From positions 1 to 64,000 of the forward strand of contig NZ_JANFXK010000013.1 in NCBI RefSeq assembly GCF_024459955.1: a stretch of DNA of 64,000 nt, in the 5' to 3' direction. A model generated the notes under the pieces. That model saw only the letters and a list, made by a program, of their open reading frames with translations. It made no database searches and had not been told where the DNA came from. Of this stretch, positions 1 through 8,124 are shown one piece after another. The first letter of the stretch is position 1. Each line of letters starts with the position of its first letter. A program made the position numbers and the translations under genes. The DNA comes from Anaerovorax odorimutans (lineage in GTDB: Bacteria; Bacillota; Clostridia; Peptostreptococcales; Anaerovoracaceae).

Positions 1-40
1 TCTTCACCATTTCTTGTTCTCTTGAATAACTGAAATCCAT
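1..40 (-). CDS. Acyl-CoA dehydrogenase, N-terminal fragment (runs off the window)
   Basis: Only the first 13 codons are inside the window. Read on the minus strand from an ATG at 40 they give MDFSYSREQEMVK, which resembles the usual start of acyl-CoA (butyryl-CoA) dehydrogenases, whose N-terminus is typically MDF-x-L-x-EEQ-x-hydrophobic. A strong AGGAGG ribosome binding site lies 5-8 bases upstream, so the start is convincing. A candidate sigma-54 promoter sits at 111-125. The product name rests on 13 residues only. If correct, the enzyme oxidises or reduces acyl-CoA with an electron-transfer flavoprotein partner encoded outside the window. Confidence 0.5.
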   Translation of the reverse strand, partial: MDFSYSREQEMVK

Positions 41-110
41 TTCTCTTCCTCCTGTAGTGTGGAATTATATTCTCTTCCTTTCGTGGAATTCTATCTGCCT
101 ACTTATATAT

Positions 111-125
111 CAAGAAGCGTGCCAA
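111..125 (-). promoter_or_regulatory. Candidate sigma-54 promoter for the acyl-CoA dehydrogenase gene
   Basis: On the minus strand the sequence TTGGCACGCTTCTTG gives a full -24 element (TGGCACG), the correct four-base spacer and TTG at -12. The base after TTG is A instead of the usual C, so the -12 element is imperfect. It lies about 70 bases upstream of the gene start. Two better sigma-54 promoters occur at 14894 and 21276, and two sigma-54 activators are encoded nearby, which makes this assignment plausible. Confidence 0.5.
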
Positions 126-240
126 AACTTCCAGAGATGCGATTTATTTTTTTAATCGTTGAAATTTCAATGGTTTGATGTGGTTTTTCTGATGAGTTCC
201 GGAAAGAATAAGATGGGACTTCAGTGATGCAGAAATTATA

Positions 241-260
241 TTGATGCCCGGGAGCATCAA
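241..260. promoter_or_regulatory. Inverted repeat, possible activator binding site
   Basis: A perfect 7-base inverted repeat, TTGATGC-N6-GCATCAA, lies 116-149 bases upstream of the candidate sigma-54 promoter at 111-125. That is a usual distance for an enhancer (UAS) bound by a sigma-54 activator. It differs from the palindromes at 15031 and 21413, so a different activator would have to bind it; the PAS-domain activator encoded at 1447-3183 is the nearest candidate. A 12-base palindrome TTGAAATTTCAA at 159-170 is also present. I see no gene between 41 and 371. Confidence 0.4.
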
Positions 261-294
261 GGGAATAATCCCATTTCTATGGAAGATGTTATAA

Positions 295-323
295 TTGAAA
301 TAAAAATTTCGAAATGATATACT
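295..323 (+). promoter_or_regulatory. Sigma-A type promoter for the fic gene
   Basis: TTGAAA (295-300), a 17-base spacer and TATACT (318-323) fit a housekeeping promoter with one mismatch to consensus in each hexamer. It points toward the fic gene, whose start lies about 50 bases downstream. Confidence 0.65.
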
Positions 324-371
324 CTAACAAGATGATTTTGCTTTTAATGCAATCAAACCGAGGTGTTTAAA

Positions 372-1385
372 TTGAGTGAATATAAGCCGCCGTTTCATAT
401 GACGGATAACATGACCGTCTTAGTTGGAGAAATAAGTGAACAGGTGGGACGAATTACGGTCTTGCAGCAGGGCACCATAGGTCCGCATCTGCGGCGAGAA
501 AACCGGATCAAAACCATCCATTCCTCTCTGGCAATCGAGCACAATTCGCTGTCTCTGGAACAGGTAACCGCCATACTGGACGGAAAGCGCGTGCTTGGAA
601 ACCCCAATGAAATCAAAGAGGTTCAAAATGCCTATGAAGCCTATGAAATGATGCTGCGGGTCAATCCCCTTTCAATAGATGATTTATTGAAAGCACATCG
701 TCTGATGATGAATGGTCTGATCCGTGAAAACGGGACCTTCCGCTCCAAAGGCGTCGGGGTATTTGATGGTGAAGTACTGATGCACATGGCTCCCCCGGCA
801 GAGTTGGTACCGGAACACGTTCATAATTTGTTTGATTGGTATCAGAAATCCCGAATGCACCCGCTGATTAAAAGCGCGATTTTCCATTACGAGTTTGAAT
901 TCATACATCCCTTTGCTGACGGCAACGGACGTATGGGAAGGATGTGGCACAGCATTCTTCTTGGACAGTGGAAGGAGTTGTTTTTCTGGCTTCCGATTGA
1001 AGAACTGATTCGGAGCAGGCAGAAGGAATATTACAATGCTCTCGGCATTGCCGACAAAGAGGCGGACAGCGCCTGCTTTGTGGAACTTATGCTGAAAATC
1101 ATCAGAGACAGCCTGCAGCAAATGACAGTAGTCGGCAGCAAAAACGACCAAGATAGCGACCAAGATAGCGACCAAGATAATACTTTCGTAAATAAACTGC
1201 TGGAGGCTCTGGGTGATCATACCCTTTCTGCCGCAGAGCTTATGGAGCGCCTGGATTTATCTCATAGACCGACCTTTCGCAAAAACTATTTGAATCCGGC
1301 ATTGGAAAAGCATTTAATCGAACGCACGATTCCCGATAAACCACGCAGCAAAAACCAAAAATATAAAAAAATCCGACGGCCCTAG
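372..1385 (+). CDS. Fic family protein (probable AMP-transferase) with C-terminal winged helix
   Basis: Fic proteins usually transfer AMP or another phosphate-containing group to hydroxyls on target proteins. The core motif HPFADGNGRMGR, around residues 179-190, is intact and carries the catalytic histidine. An N-terminal SSLAIEHN segment near residues 51-58 matches the position of the inhibitory-helix motif, but the usual EGN is EHN here. The C-terminal 80 residues look like a winged helix, joined by an Asp-Gln-rich linker made from a 12-base tandem repeat. The start is set at TTG 372 because GAGGTG ends six bases upstream and the protein then begins (M)SEYKPPF, typical of the family. A GTG at 363 overlaps that site and is less likely. 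Target unknown. Confidence 0.88.
   Translation: MSEYKPPFHMTDNMTVLVGEISEQVGRITVLQQGTIGPHLRRENRIKTIHSSLAIEHNSLSLEQVTAILDGKRVLGNPNEIKEVQNAYEAYEMMLRVNPLSIDDLLKAHRLMMNGLIRENGTFRSKGVGVFDGEVLMHMAPPAELVPEHVHNLFDWYQKSRMHPLIKSAIFHYEFEFIHPFADGNGRMGRMWHSILLGQWKELFFWLPIEELIRSRQKEYYNALGIADKEADSACFVELMLKIIRDSLQQMTVVGSKNDQDSDQDSDQDNTFVNKLLEALGDHTLSAAELMERLDLSHRPTFRKNYLNPALEKHLIERTIPDKPRSKNQKYKKIRRP
1146..1181 (+). repeat. 12-bp tandem repeat, three units, inside fic
   Basis: GACCAAGATAGC is present twice in a row, followed by a third copy ending AAT instead of AGC. It encodes the repeating Asp-Gln-Asp-Ser linker between the Fic domain and the winged helix. The 12-base unit keeps frame, so gain or loss of units would only change linker length. 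Confidence 0.9.
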
Positions 1386-1401
1386 CCAATCGGAAAGTCA
1401 C

Positions 1402-1440
1402 GAGACCTCTGCCCTGTTAACGGGGCCGGGGTCTCTATTT
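1402..1440 (+). terminator. Probable terminator after fic
   Basis: GAGACC at 1402-1407 pairs with GGTCTC at 1430-1435, with additional GCCC/GGGC pairing inside, followed by TATTTTATTTATT on the plus strand. It sits between the convergent fic gene and the activator gene that ends at 1447. Confidence 0.6.
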
Positions 1441-1446
1441 TATTTA

Positions 1447-3183
1447 TTACAAGTTGTATTTTCGAAGCTTTCTCACCACCGTGGACTGATTGACCTTTAG
1501 CTTGTCGGCGATCTCTCTGGTGGTACCGCAGGTTTCCCTTGCCCTTTGGAACATTAGTTTTTCAAGGGCTTCCGTTGCCTCATTCAATGACATGCCATCG
1601 CTGTTTTCCAAAACGGCGCCCACCATTTTCTGAGACGGGCTGCGCATTTCCTGGGTTACCCACGGCAGATCCTCCGTTTGCAGATAGTCGTTGCTGCTGA
1701 CGATTACCATATTTTCAATGACATTTTTCAGCTGTCTTACATTGCCCGCCCACGGATATTTTTCCAGCTCCTTTATGACCTCATGGGTCAAAAGCTTTTC
1801 CTGATTATAAAGTTCATTATACCGACGCAGGTATAGAAAAGCCAGCGGCATGATGTCATCGACCCGCTTTCGCAGAGGCGGAACATCAATCTGCACCACG
1901 TTAAGCCGGTAATAGAGGTCTTCCCGAAAGGTTCCTTCCTCAACCATCTGAGCCAGATCCCGGTTTGTGGCGGCAATGATCCTCACGTCAATGTTTTTGG
2001 ATTCTACCGCGCCCACACGGCGAATTTCTTTGGATTCCAGAAAGCGGAGCAGCTTTACCTGAAAGTCCAAAGGGGTTTCCCCGATTTCATCGAGAAATAC
2101 CGTGCCGCCGTCAGCAGCTTCCAGCAGGCCTTCTTTTCCCGCCTGCACGGCGCCCGTAAAAGCGCCCTTCTCATAGCCAAACAGTTCTGATTCCAGCAAG
2201 TTGGCGGGAATTGCCCCGCAGTTGAGAACAACAAACGGTTTTTCGCTGCGCAGGCTATTGTTGTGAATATACTTGGCAACTTCCTCTTTCCCCACCCCCG
2301 ACTCGCCCAAAATAAGCACGGTAGCCTGAAAATTAGCTACTTTTTTAGCCAAAGACAGAATGCTGCGCATTTCCTTGCTGGCTGCCAGGATCGGACTCTT
2401 TCCGTTATTCTCCATATAGCTTGCCGGCTCCGAATAGCTTTCCAGGTACATTTTTCCCATTTCCCTGGAGCGCTGCAGCTCTTCGGTCAGTTCATAGATC
2501 TCAGTGATATCTCTGGCATTGATAACAATTTTTTTGATATTGCCTTTTTTATCAAATACCGGGCGGCCTGTAACGATGATGTGACGGCCGGACTTTACAA
2601 TTTGCCGCTTGGACACGGGCTGTTTTTGTTCTGCGACGATATATGCCACAGAATTGGGCATCCATACGGGATTTATCAGATCCTTCATGGTTTTGCCCTC
2701 CATGTCCTTCTTTCGAATCTCCGCCACCCGCTCATAAGAATGATTGGCATACAGAATTTTCCCTTCAGCGTCCGTCACCAGAATCCCGTCAAAGGACCCT
2801 TCCAGAATCTCTTCCAGTTCTCTGTTCAGTTCTTTTTGATAGGAAAGCTCTGACCGCAGGAGTTTGTTTTCATAAATATCGAGAATCAAAAATACGGTAT
2901 CCTTCTGTTTGCCGCTTGTCTCCATTTGAAAAGGCAGCACGTAATAATCTTTATCGTTAATATTCGTTTTAAAGATCTGCTCATCCAGACTATCCACATC
3001 ATTGAATTCAGGAATTATATCTTCCAGCTTTTTATGAATCGCAGAAGCCTCGTCTATGCCCCAGGCAGATTCCACAGCCCGGTTCAGCAGCCGGATCCGG
3101 TTGGCCTGATCCGTTACAATAATCCCATTGGGGCTGCTGTCAATAATATCTTTAAATAACTTTGAATCTTTTTCGTCTGGCAT
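1447..3183 (-). CDS. Sigma-54-dependent transcriptional activator with PAS domains (TyrR-like helix-turn-helix)
   Basis: This enhancer-binding protein should hydrolyse ATP to open sigma-54 promoters. Two PAS-like sensory segments (about residues 10-105 and 122-230) are followed by an AAA+ domain with Walker A GESGVGKE (293-300), the sigma-54 contact loop GAFTGA (340-345) and Walker B TVFLDEIGE (361-369). The C-terminus carries a TyrR-type helix-turn-helix (TTREIADKLKVNQSTVVRKL). The ATG at 3183 follows AGAGGTG. It is the last gene of the long catabolic run, 56 bases after the dehydrogenase gene, so it may be made only when that operon is expressed. Its ligand is unknown. Confidence 0.9.
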   Translation of the reverse strand: MPDEKDSKLFKDIIDSSPNGIIVTDQANRIRLLNRAVESAWGIDEASAIHKKLEDIIPEFNDVDSLDEQIFKTNINDKDYYVLPFQMETSGKQKDTVFLILDIYENKLLRSELSYQKELNRELEEILEGSFDGILVTDAEGKILYANHSYERVAEIRKKDMEGKTMKDLINPVWMPNSVAYIVAEQKQPVSKRQIVKSGRHIIVTGRPVFDKKGNIKKIVINARDITEIYELTEELQRSREMGKMYLESYSEPASYMENNGKSPILAASKEMRSILSLAKKVANFQATVLILGESGVGKEEVAKYIHNNSLRSEKPFVVLNCGAIPANLLESELFGYEKGAFTGAVQAGKEGLLEAADGGTVFLDEIGETPLDFQVKLLRFLESKEIRRVGAVESKNIDVRIIAATNRDLAQMVEEGTFREDLYYRLNVVQIDVPPLRKRVDDIMPLAFLYLRRYNELYNQEKLLTHEVIKELEKYPWAGNVRQLKNVIENMVIVSSNDYLQTEDLPWVTQEMRSPSQKMVGAVLENSDGMSLNEATEALEKLMFQRARETCGTTREIADKLKVNQSTVVRKLRKYNL

Positions 3184-3239
3184 ATGTATACACCTCTTTC
3201 TACTCCGCTCCTGTGCTTGATGCTATATATGCTCCTGTT

Positions 3240-4193
3240 TTATACAACGCAAAATTGCAAGGGTTCCCCTTTCATCAGCGAAACGGCATTTTGGGCGCAG
3301 ATCATGCTTACTGCCTCCATCGCTTCTTTAGAGTACATTCCGATATGCGGCGTTATGACTACATTATCCAGGTCCCTCAGCGAGTTTTGAGCGCTCAGCG
3401 GTTCCCTTTCCAGGACATCCAGTGCTGCGCCGGAAAGCTTTCCCGAAACGAGCGCTACAGCCAGAGCCTGCTCGTCTGCGATGCCTCCTCTGGATGTATT
3501 GACAATAAAGGCTCCTGGTTTCATTTTTTCTATAGTCCCAGCCGATATAATATGTCTGGTTTCCTCGTTCAAAGGGAGGTGGGCTGAGAAAATATCACTC
3601 TCGGCCAAAACCAGATCTTTATGCGCAAGGGTTACAAAATCGGCAAATTCGTCGGGGATTCGATCCAAATACGGGTCGTATGCCAGAATCTTCATAGAAA
3701 AGCCCCTGGCCCTGAGCGCTACATTTCTGGCAATGGCGCCAAACCCCAAAAGTCCCAGAGTCTTGCCGAAAACATCGCAGCCTGTGACCGTCTTCCACTC
3801 CCCGTTTCGTACCGTGCGGTCCGCATAGGAGATCCTTCTTGCCAGGTCCAGAATCAGGCCAAAGGTCAAATCCGCCACTGCGTTGGCATTGGTTCCCGGT
3901 GCGTTGCAAACTTTTATTCCGGCTTCCCTGGCGGCTTTTAGCGGAATGTTGTCCAGCCCGGTCCCATGCTTTAAGATCAGCTCCAACCCCGTGCATCGTT
4001 TTATCGTTTTCGCAGGGAACTCGTGGCCGCCGATAATGAGAACCTGATAATCTCCAATTTTATTTTCGAATTCCGTCGGGTCGAAATCCCGGTTATAAAA
4101 ATCCACTTGATACCCGGCGGCCTCCAGCATCCCCAGAGGCTCATCACTGATCTGCCCAAAGGATCTGGAAGTAATCAATATTCTTTTGTTCAT
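3240..4193 (-). CDS. D-2-hydroxyacid dehydrogenase (phosphoglycerate dehydrogenase-like)
   Basis: Members interconvert 2-oxoacids and D-2-hydroxyacids with NAD(P)H. The Rossmann segment reads LGLLGFGAIARNVALRA, a GxGxxA-type nucleotide loop. Downstream come the family landmarks NTSRGGIADEQAL (catalytic Arg region) and ITPHIGMYSKEAM (catalytic His). About 317 residues is normal for the family. The start is placed at ATG 4193, which GAGGAG precedes by six bases; an in-frame upstream ATG at 4226 lies inside the preceding kinase gene. It begins one base past the stop codon of that gene, so the two are probably translationally coupled. The substrate is probably a 2-oxo sugar acid or a breakdown product of one, but this is inference. 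Confidence 0.85.
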   Translation of the reverse strand: MNKRILITSRSFGQISDEPLGMLEAAGYQVDFYNRDFDPTEFENKIGDYQVLIIGGHEFPAKTIKRCTGLELILKHGTGLDNIPLKAAREAGIKVCNAPGTNANAVADLTFGLILDLARRISYADRTVRNGEWKTVTGCDVFGKTLGLLGFGAIARNVALRARGFSMKILAYDPYLDRIPDEFADFVTLAHKDLVLAESDIFSAHLPLNEETRHIISAGTIEKMKPGAFIVNTSRGGIADEQALAVALVSGKLSGAALDVLEREPLSAQNSLRDLDNVVITPHIGMYSKEAMEAVSMICAQNAVSLMKGEPLQFCVV

Positions 4194-4194
4194 T

Positions 4195-5184
4195 TCATTC
4201 TCCTCTTGACCGGATAATTTTTTCAAGTCCTTTTACTCCATAGGGCCGTTCATCCGTATCCCGCAGCCAGATGATTTCGGAAACCATATTGCTGTCCCGG
4301 AACAAACAACTGTACAGCTGGTACATAAATTCGTTTCCCATCAGGATCACATTTCTGCAGTCCGGCCATACGTTGGCGCAGTAGTACTCAATCGCCTGGC
4401 GAACGCCTCCGTTTATGACCCCCTCGGCAAAGGAAAACCGCTCTTTGGGGCTTCCCTGTTCAAAGATACGCATGGCGTGGGCAATGTAGATCGCCCGGTT
4501 AAATCCAAAGTCGATCAGGCTCCGATAGCCCCTTTCCACCATCTTCTCATTTAAATCCTCAGCCCCTGAAAGAATCGGCGCTAAGATGGTTTCTTCCTTC
4601 AGCGCGTAAAAAAGTTCTCCGGTAAAGCTGGAAAGGATTCCTTTTATCCTTTCTCCCTTTACATATGCCACATGGGTGTGGGATCCCGGCAGAATTACCG
4701 CCGAACCGCCGGGAAGCTCCTTGATCTCATCCAGCGCGCCGATCACCTGGATTTCTTCGCCCCTCATATTATTGACGAAAGAGAAATCAAAGCTGTCGGT
4801 TTTCAGGCCCGGAACCAGAATTATATCGCGTTGGAAACAAACGTCCTCTCTGTATCGGTACAGACTCCGGGAAAACTCGCCCACCGTTACAGGTGCCTGG
4901 CAGTGGGGAACTTCCTCCAACCCGTAAGGTGAAGTGACCATTCCCGAGGCAAAAATTTGCTCTACGTCGCAGTCTGTAAATCCGCGGGACGCAAGAGCCT
5001 CATCGTAGAGAGCTTTCATGCCTGTTATCAAAATCCGGCTGCTGCCGGATATGGCCGAATCCTTGGAGCCAATGGCCTTTTTCTTCCAGCAGAGGATATG
5101 AAAATTCCTATCCAGCAGATAGATTCTGGTGTTGGTTGTTCCAGAATCAAAATAGGCAATGATCCCATTCTTTCTGCTACTCAT
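4195..5184 (-). CDS. dgoK: 2-dehydro-3-deoxygalactonokinase-like sugar-acid kinase
   Basis: The family phosphorylates 2-dehydro-3-deoxy-galactonate at C6 before aldol cleavage. The N-terminal phosphate-binding loop is FDSGTTNTRIYLL, and the conserved LPGSHTH segment together with the GVRQA region support the DgoK family (Hsp70/hexokinase fold). About 329 residues is slightly longer than the usual near-290-310. It overlaps the upstream aldolase gene by four bases (ATGA), which ties kinase and aldolase to one pathway. No sugar-acid dehydratase gene that would make the substrate is present in the window. Confidence 0.78.
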   Translation of the reverse strand: MSSRKNGIIAYFDSGTTNTRIYLLDRNFHILCWKKKAIGSKDSAISGSSRILITGMKALYDEALASRGFTDCDVEQIFASGMVTSPYGLEEVPHCQAPVTVGEFSRSLYRYREDVCFQRDIILVPGLKTDSFDFSFVNNMRGEEIQVIGALDEIKELPGGSAVILPGSHTHVAYVKGERIKGILSSFTGELFYALKEETILAPILSGAEDLNEKMVERGYRSLIDFGFNRAIYIAHAMRIFEQGSPKERFSFAEGVINGGVRQAIEYYCANVWPDCRNVILMGNEFMYQLYSCLFRDSNMVSEIIWLRDTDERPYGVKGLEKIIRSRGE

Positions 5185-5831
5185 ATTCCTGCCAGGACTT
5201 CCATATATTTTTCAGCAATATCCCTAATCGTCCCGAACTGTTTTTTCCTGACTAAATCAGGACTGACCAGTTTTCCCCCGCATCCCACTGCGCTGGCTCC
5301 GGCCCGGATAAAGGCCCCGCAGTTTTCCGGACCGATTCCGCCGACTGCTGTCAGCGGGATGTGCCCCAGCGGACCTCGCAGCGCTTTTATGTAGTCAGGG
5401 CCCAGCAGCCCGGCCGGAAAGACTTTGACCAGATCAGCGCCGTACCGGTAGGCCTCCGCCACCTCTGTGGCAGTCATGGCGCCGGGAATCGAAACCAGAT
5501 CCAGTATTCTGGTTTTCTCAATTACTGCTTCATCCGTATTGGGGGAAATTATGTATTGGGCTCCGGCTTTTGCGGCCAGCTCCACCTGTACGGCGGACAT
5601 GGCTGTTCCGGCTCCTACACAGAGCTTCCCGTCAAACTGCGTGCGGATTTGTTCTATGGAAGAAAGGGTATTTCTGAAATCACTGCCAGACTGATCAAAT
5701 GTCACTTCCATGCAGGTGACGCCTCCCTGATGCAGCGCCTCTGCTAAATCCAATATTTCAGCACAGGATATGCCCCTGATAATCGCGATCAATTTGTTTT
5801 TCTTTATCTGTTGTAAAACCGTCTCTCTCAT
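5181..5831 (-). CDS. eda: 2-dehydro-3-deoxy-phosphogluconate / phosphogalactonate-type aldolase
   Basis: Class I aldolase of the KDPG/KHG family, splitting a 6-phospho-2-keto-3-deoxy sugar acid into pyruvate and glyceraldehyde 3-phosphate. The Schiff-base lysine lies in DLVKVFPA, with the conserved Glu in MEVTF and the Arg in IIRG. GAGTAMS and TAVGGI correspond to phosphate and substrate loops. The ATG at 5831 is preferred over the GTG at 5840 because GAGGTGA lies five bases before it and overlaps the upstream stop codon. The DgoK-like kinase follows at once with a four-base overlap. KDPG and KDPGal specificity cannot be separated by eye. Confidence 0.88.
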   Translation of the reverse strand: MRETVLQQIKKNKLIAIIRGISCAEILDLAEALHQGGVTCMEVTFDQSGSDFRNTLSSIEQIRTQFDGKLCVGAGTAMSAVQVELAAKAGAQYIISPNTDEAVIEKTRILDLVSIPGAMTATEVAEAYRYGADLVKVFPAGLLGPDYIKALRGPLGHIPLTAVGGIGPENCGAFIRAGASAVGCGGKLVSPDLVRKKQFGTIRDIAEKYMEVLAGI

Positions 5832-5836
5832 GTCTG

Positions 5837-6826
5837 TCACCTCATAACCGCTACAATCTTTCCCGACACATGGCGGGTTTTCAGCTCCGCCAGTCCTTCC
5901 GGGATTTCTTCCAGCCGGATCCTGCGGATGGCGGGAAGTTTGATCTTGGATTCCAGCAGCAGCCGGGTATAGCGTTCTCCGATTTCCGCAAGCTTTTTCT
6001 GCGCCCGAAGGTCCCCGTTTATATGGGCCCCGCCCAAGGCCACCTCATGGATGGACATACCCTTTTCATAAAACCGCAGTCTGCTGAAATCGGGAAGCTC
6101 CACAACGGCTACCAGCTCTCCGCTGAAGGCCAGCAGGTCAATATCCTTTGTGGCCGTCTCGCTGTCCACCGTGTTAACAACGTAATCTACACCCCGTCCA
6201 TCGGTAAGCTCCAGAACTCTCTGTCCAATGTCCTCATCCCGGTAGTGAATAATCTCATCAGCTCCCAGGCTTTTGACATATTGGTCGTTTCTGGCCGAGC
6301 AGGTACTGAACACCCTTGCGCCTTTTAGCTTTGCCAGCTGAACTCCGTATCCGCCCACACCTCCGGCACCTCCGTGGATCAGTATGGTCTTGCTGGAATC
6401 CAGCTTCAGCTTTTCAATCACTGCCTGATAAGCGGTAAAGCCGGAGCATGGCAGCGCTGCCGCTGATTCGAAGTCAATTTCCTGCGGCAGTCTGCTCACA
6501 GTATGGGCCGTGGTACAGGCGTATTCGGCAAAACCCCCGCTGCATTCCGCCAGGCTTCCGTGGTAAAATACCCTCTCACCGGGAGCAAATCCCGTCACTC
6601 GGCTGCCCAGGGCATCCACAATCCCTGCCACATCCAACCCCAGAACCGGGGGCTGTTCCCACTGTACGTCTCCCCACCCCTCGGCCAGCTTATAGTCCAC
6701 GGGGTTGAGTCCCACAGCCATTACCCGGACCCGAATTTCATTATCTCCGGGCTGGGGGATCTGCCTTTCTTCCGTATATTTCAAATTGTCCAAATGGCCG
6801 GTTTGCGTAAGTACGATCGCTTTCAT
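5837..6826 (-). CDS. Medium-chain dehydrogenase/reductase, quinone oxidoreductase type
   Basis: An NAD(P)H-dependent oxidoreductase of the zinc-free branch. The N-terminal GroES-like domain has GLNPVDYKLAEG and VLGLDVAGIVDALG. The Rossmann motif HGGAGGVGGYGVQLAK is typical of quinone oxidoreductase-type MDR enzymes, and no CxxCxxC zinc loop is present. Length (329 residues) is normal. ATG 6826 follows AAGGAGGATGAATA. It sits in the middle of the catabolic operon, with the aldolase start six bases after its stop. The substrate is unknown; an enal or unsaturated ketone intermediate is one possibility. Confidence 0.82.
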   Translation of the reverse strand: MKAIVLTQTGHLDNLKYTEERQIPQPGDNEIRVRVMAVGLNPVDYKLAEGWGDVQWEQPPVLGLDVAGIVDALGSRVTGFAPGERVFYHGSLAECSGGFAEYACTTAHTVSRLPQEIDFESAAALPCSGFTAYQAVIEKLKLDSSKTILIHGGAGGVGGYGVQLAKLKGARVFSTCSARNDQYVKSLGADEIIHYRDEDIGQRVLELTDGRGVDYVVNTVDSETATKDIDLLAFSGELVAVVELPDFSRLRFYEKGMSIHEVALGGAHINGDLRAQKKLAEIGERYTRLLLESKIKLPAIRRIRLEEIPEGLAELKTRHVSGKIVAVMR

Positions 6827-6865
6827 TATTCATCCTCCTTTTCCATTCTTTTATCAGGACTGCGT

Positions 6866-8107
6866 TCATTTTGCTTTGCATCCAATTTTAAATTTTTCTT
6901 CATCCGTACAGAGGGGAAGCATGTTCTCCGATACTTGAATCTCTGTCAGATGCAGAGTGTCCTGAATTTTTACTACTTTGGCGTCGTTGACGTCGATACC
7001 GCTGCAGGTCTGGATCGCGGCCCGCAGCCCCTCTTCCTCATCCTTTACAATGACCGGAATCCTTCCCGCTTCCGGATTTCCCGAGGCAATGCAGTTGGTA
7101 TACGTGGACGAAAACTCCATCTGCCGATACGCCTCCTCCGTTATAAAGTCCGCCACCCCGCAGCCGGTAGCGTTGTTGTGGGTTCCGGCTGACAGCCCCA
7201 GCACCAGGATTCGTTTAATATCCGGTCCGTCAAAATTTTCGATCTTACCTACGGATCTGCGGCCTGTGATGTTGGGGTCCATCCCGGCTCCGGTGATATC
7301 CTTGCCGATCTGCTCCACGATCAGCACATCGATTTGGTCAAACTGAAGGCGCGGCATCAGCTTCTTGCTGATTTCCAGCAGCTGCGGTTCTCGCTCCATA
7401 ATGCAATCTCCCGGTACAGCCTCCACGTCGTAGGTCTCTTCATGGCCGTTCTCAATGATAGCTACACCAAAGGGAATGTTGAGCTTTTCCAGCATTACGG
7501 CCGCCACCTGCGGGATCAGCTTGGAAAAACGGTCAAAGCCTTCCTGATGCAGCCTGGAACAGCCGTTATGCTTGCCGCCTCCGATAGCCAGCATTTTACA
7601 TAATCCGCTCTCAATAGGCCCGTCAAAATCCGTATGGACCTTGACTCTTCCCACCGGTACAATGCCGTCCGCCCCAAAGGCGTTTTTATCTATATGTACG
7701 GGCACCCCATCCGGAGTCTCCCCGATTATCTTCGTATCCATAGCAGCGATGACAGGAACGTCCATCTCTTTTTCCCCGATCCCGTAGCCTTGCAGAATTT
7801 TTTTCTGTTCCTCTGCGATCCCTCCGCCATGGCTGCCCATAGCCGGAATAATAAACGGCTCCGCACCCAGCAGCAGTAAGCTGTCTATCGTCTGCCTTAC
7901 AATTATATCCAAGTTGGAGATGCCGCGGCTTCCCACAAGCAAGGCAATTTTCTGACCGGGAAGAATCCTTTTTCGGATTGCTTCCTTTTGTATTTCGCTT
8001 TTTACTTTTTCGCGAATATCTTTTAGTTTGTTATTGGGAAACAGCTGTGTGACGGAATACATTTTCGGCAGCTTAATATCGTACGCACTCTTTGGCAATA
8101 TGGACAT
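6866..8107 (-). CDS. LarA-like (DUF2088) nickel-dependent racemase/epimerase homologue
   Basis: LarA homologues epimerise the 2-hydroxyl of hydroxyacids using a nickel-pincer nucleotide. Characterised members act on lactate, malate, other short 2-hydroxyacids and, in some cases, sugar acids. The sequence has the family's LLVGSRGISN region, PAMGSHGGG with His near residue 93, GRVKVHTDFDGPIESGLCKM with His near 158, and GGGKH with His near 180. RBS GAGGTGAAAAC precedes ATG 8107. No larB, larC or larE cofactor genes are in the window, so they would have to be elsewhere. Its place with sugar-acid kinase and aldolase genes suggests C2 epimerisation of a sugar acid, as inference only. Confidence 0.75.
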   Translation of the reverse strand: MSILPKSAYDIKLPKMYSVTQLFPNNKLKDIREKVKSEIQKEAIRKRILPGQKIALLVGSRGISNLDIIVRQTIDSLLLLGAEPFIIPAMGSHGGGIAEEQKKILQGYGIGEKEMDVPVIAAMDTKIIGETPDGVPVHIDKNAFGADGIVPVGRVKVHTDFDGPIESGLCKMLAIGGGKHNGCSRLHQEGFDRFSKLIPQVAAVMLEKLNIPFGVAIIENGHEETYDVEAVPGDCIMEREPQLLEISKKLMPRLQFDQIDVLIVEQIGKDITGAGMDPNITGRRSVGKIENFDGPDIKRILVLGLSAGTHNNATGCGVADFITEEAYRQMEFSSTYTNCIASGNPEAGRIPVIVKDEEEGLRAAIQTCSGIDVNDAKVVKIQDTLHLTEIQVSENMLPLCTDEEKFKIGCKAK

Positions 8108-8124
8108 GTTTTCACCTCGATTTT

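Noticed and set aside
1146-1181. Short tandem repeats as a possible CRISPR
   Set aside because: Unit of 12 bases without spacers, in frame inside fic; the two-copy 12-base repeat at 39631-39654 in khpB is the same kind of feature.
684-1220. A 178-codon minus-strand frame across fic
   Set aside because: Lies entirely opposite the Fic catalytic region and has no family features.
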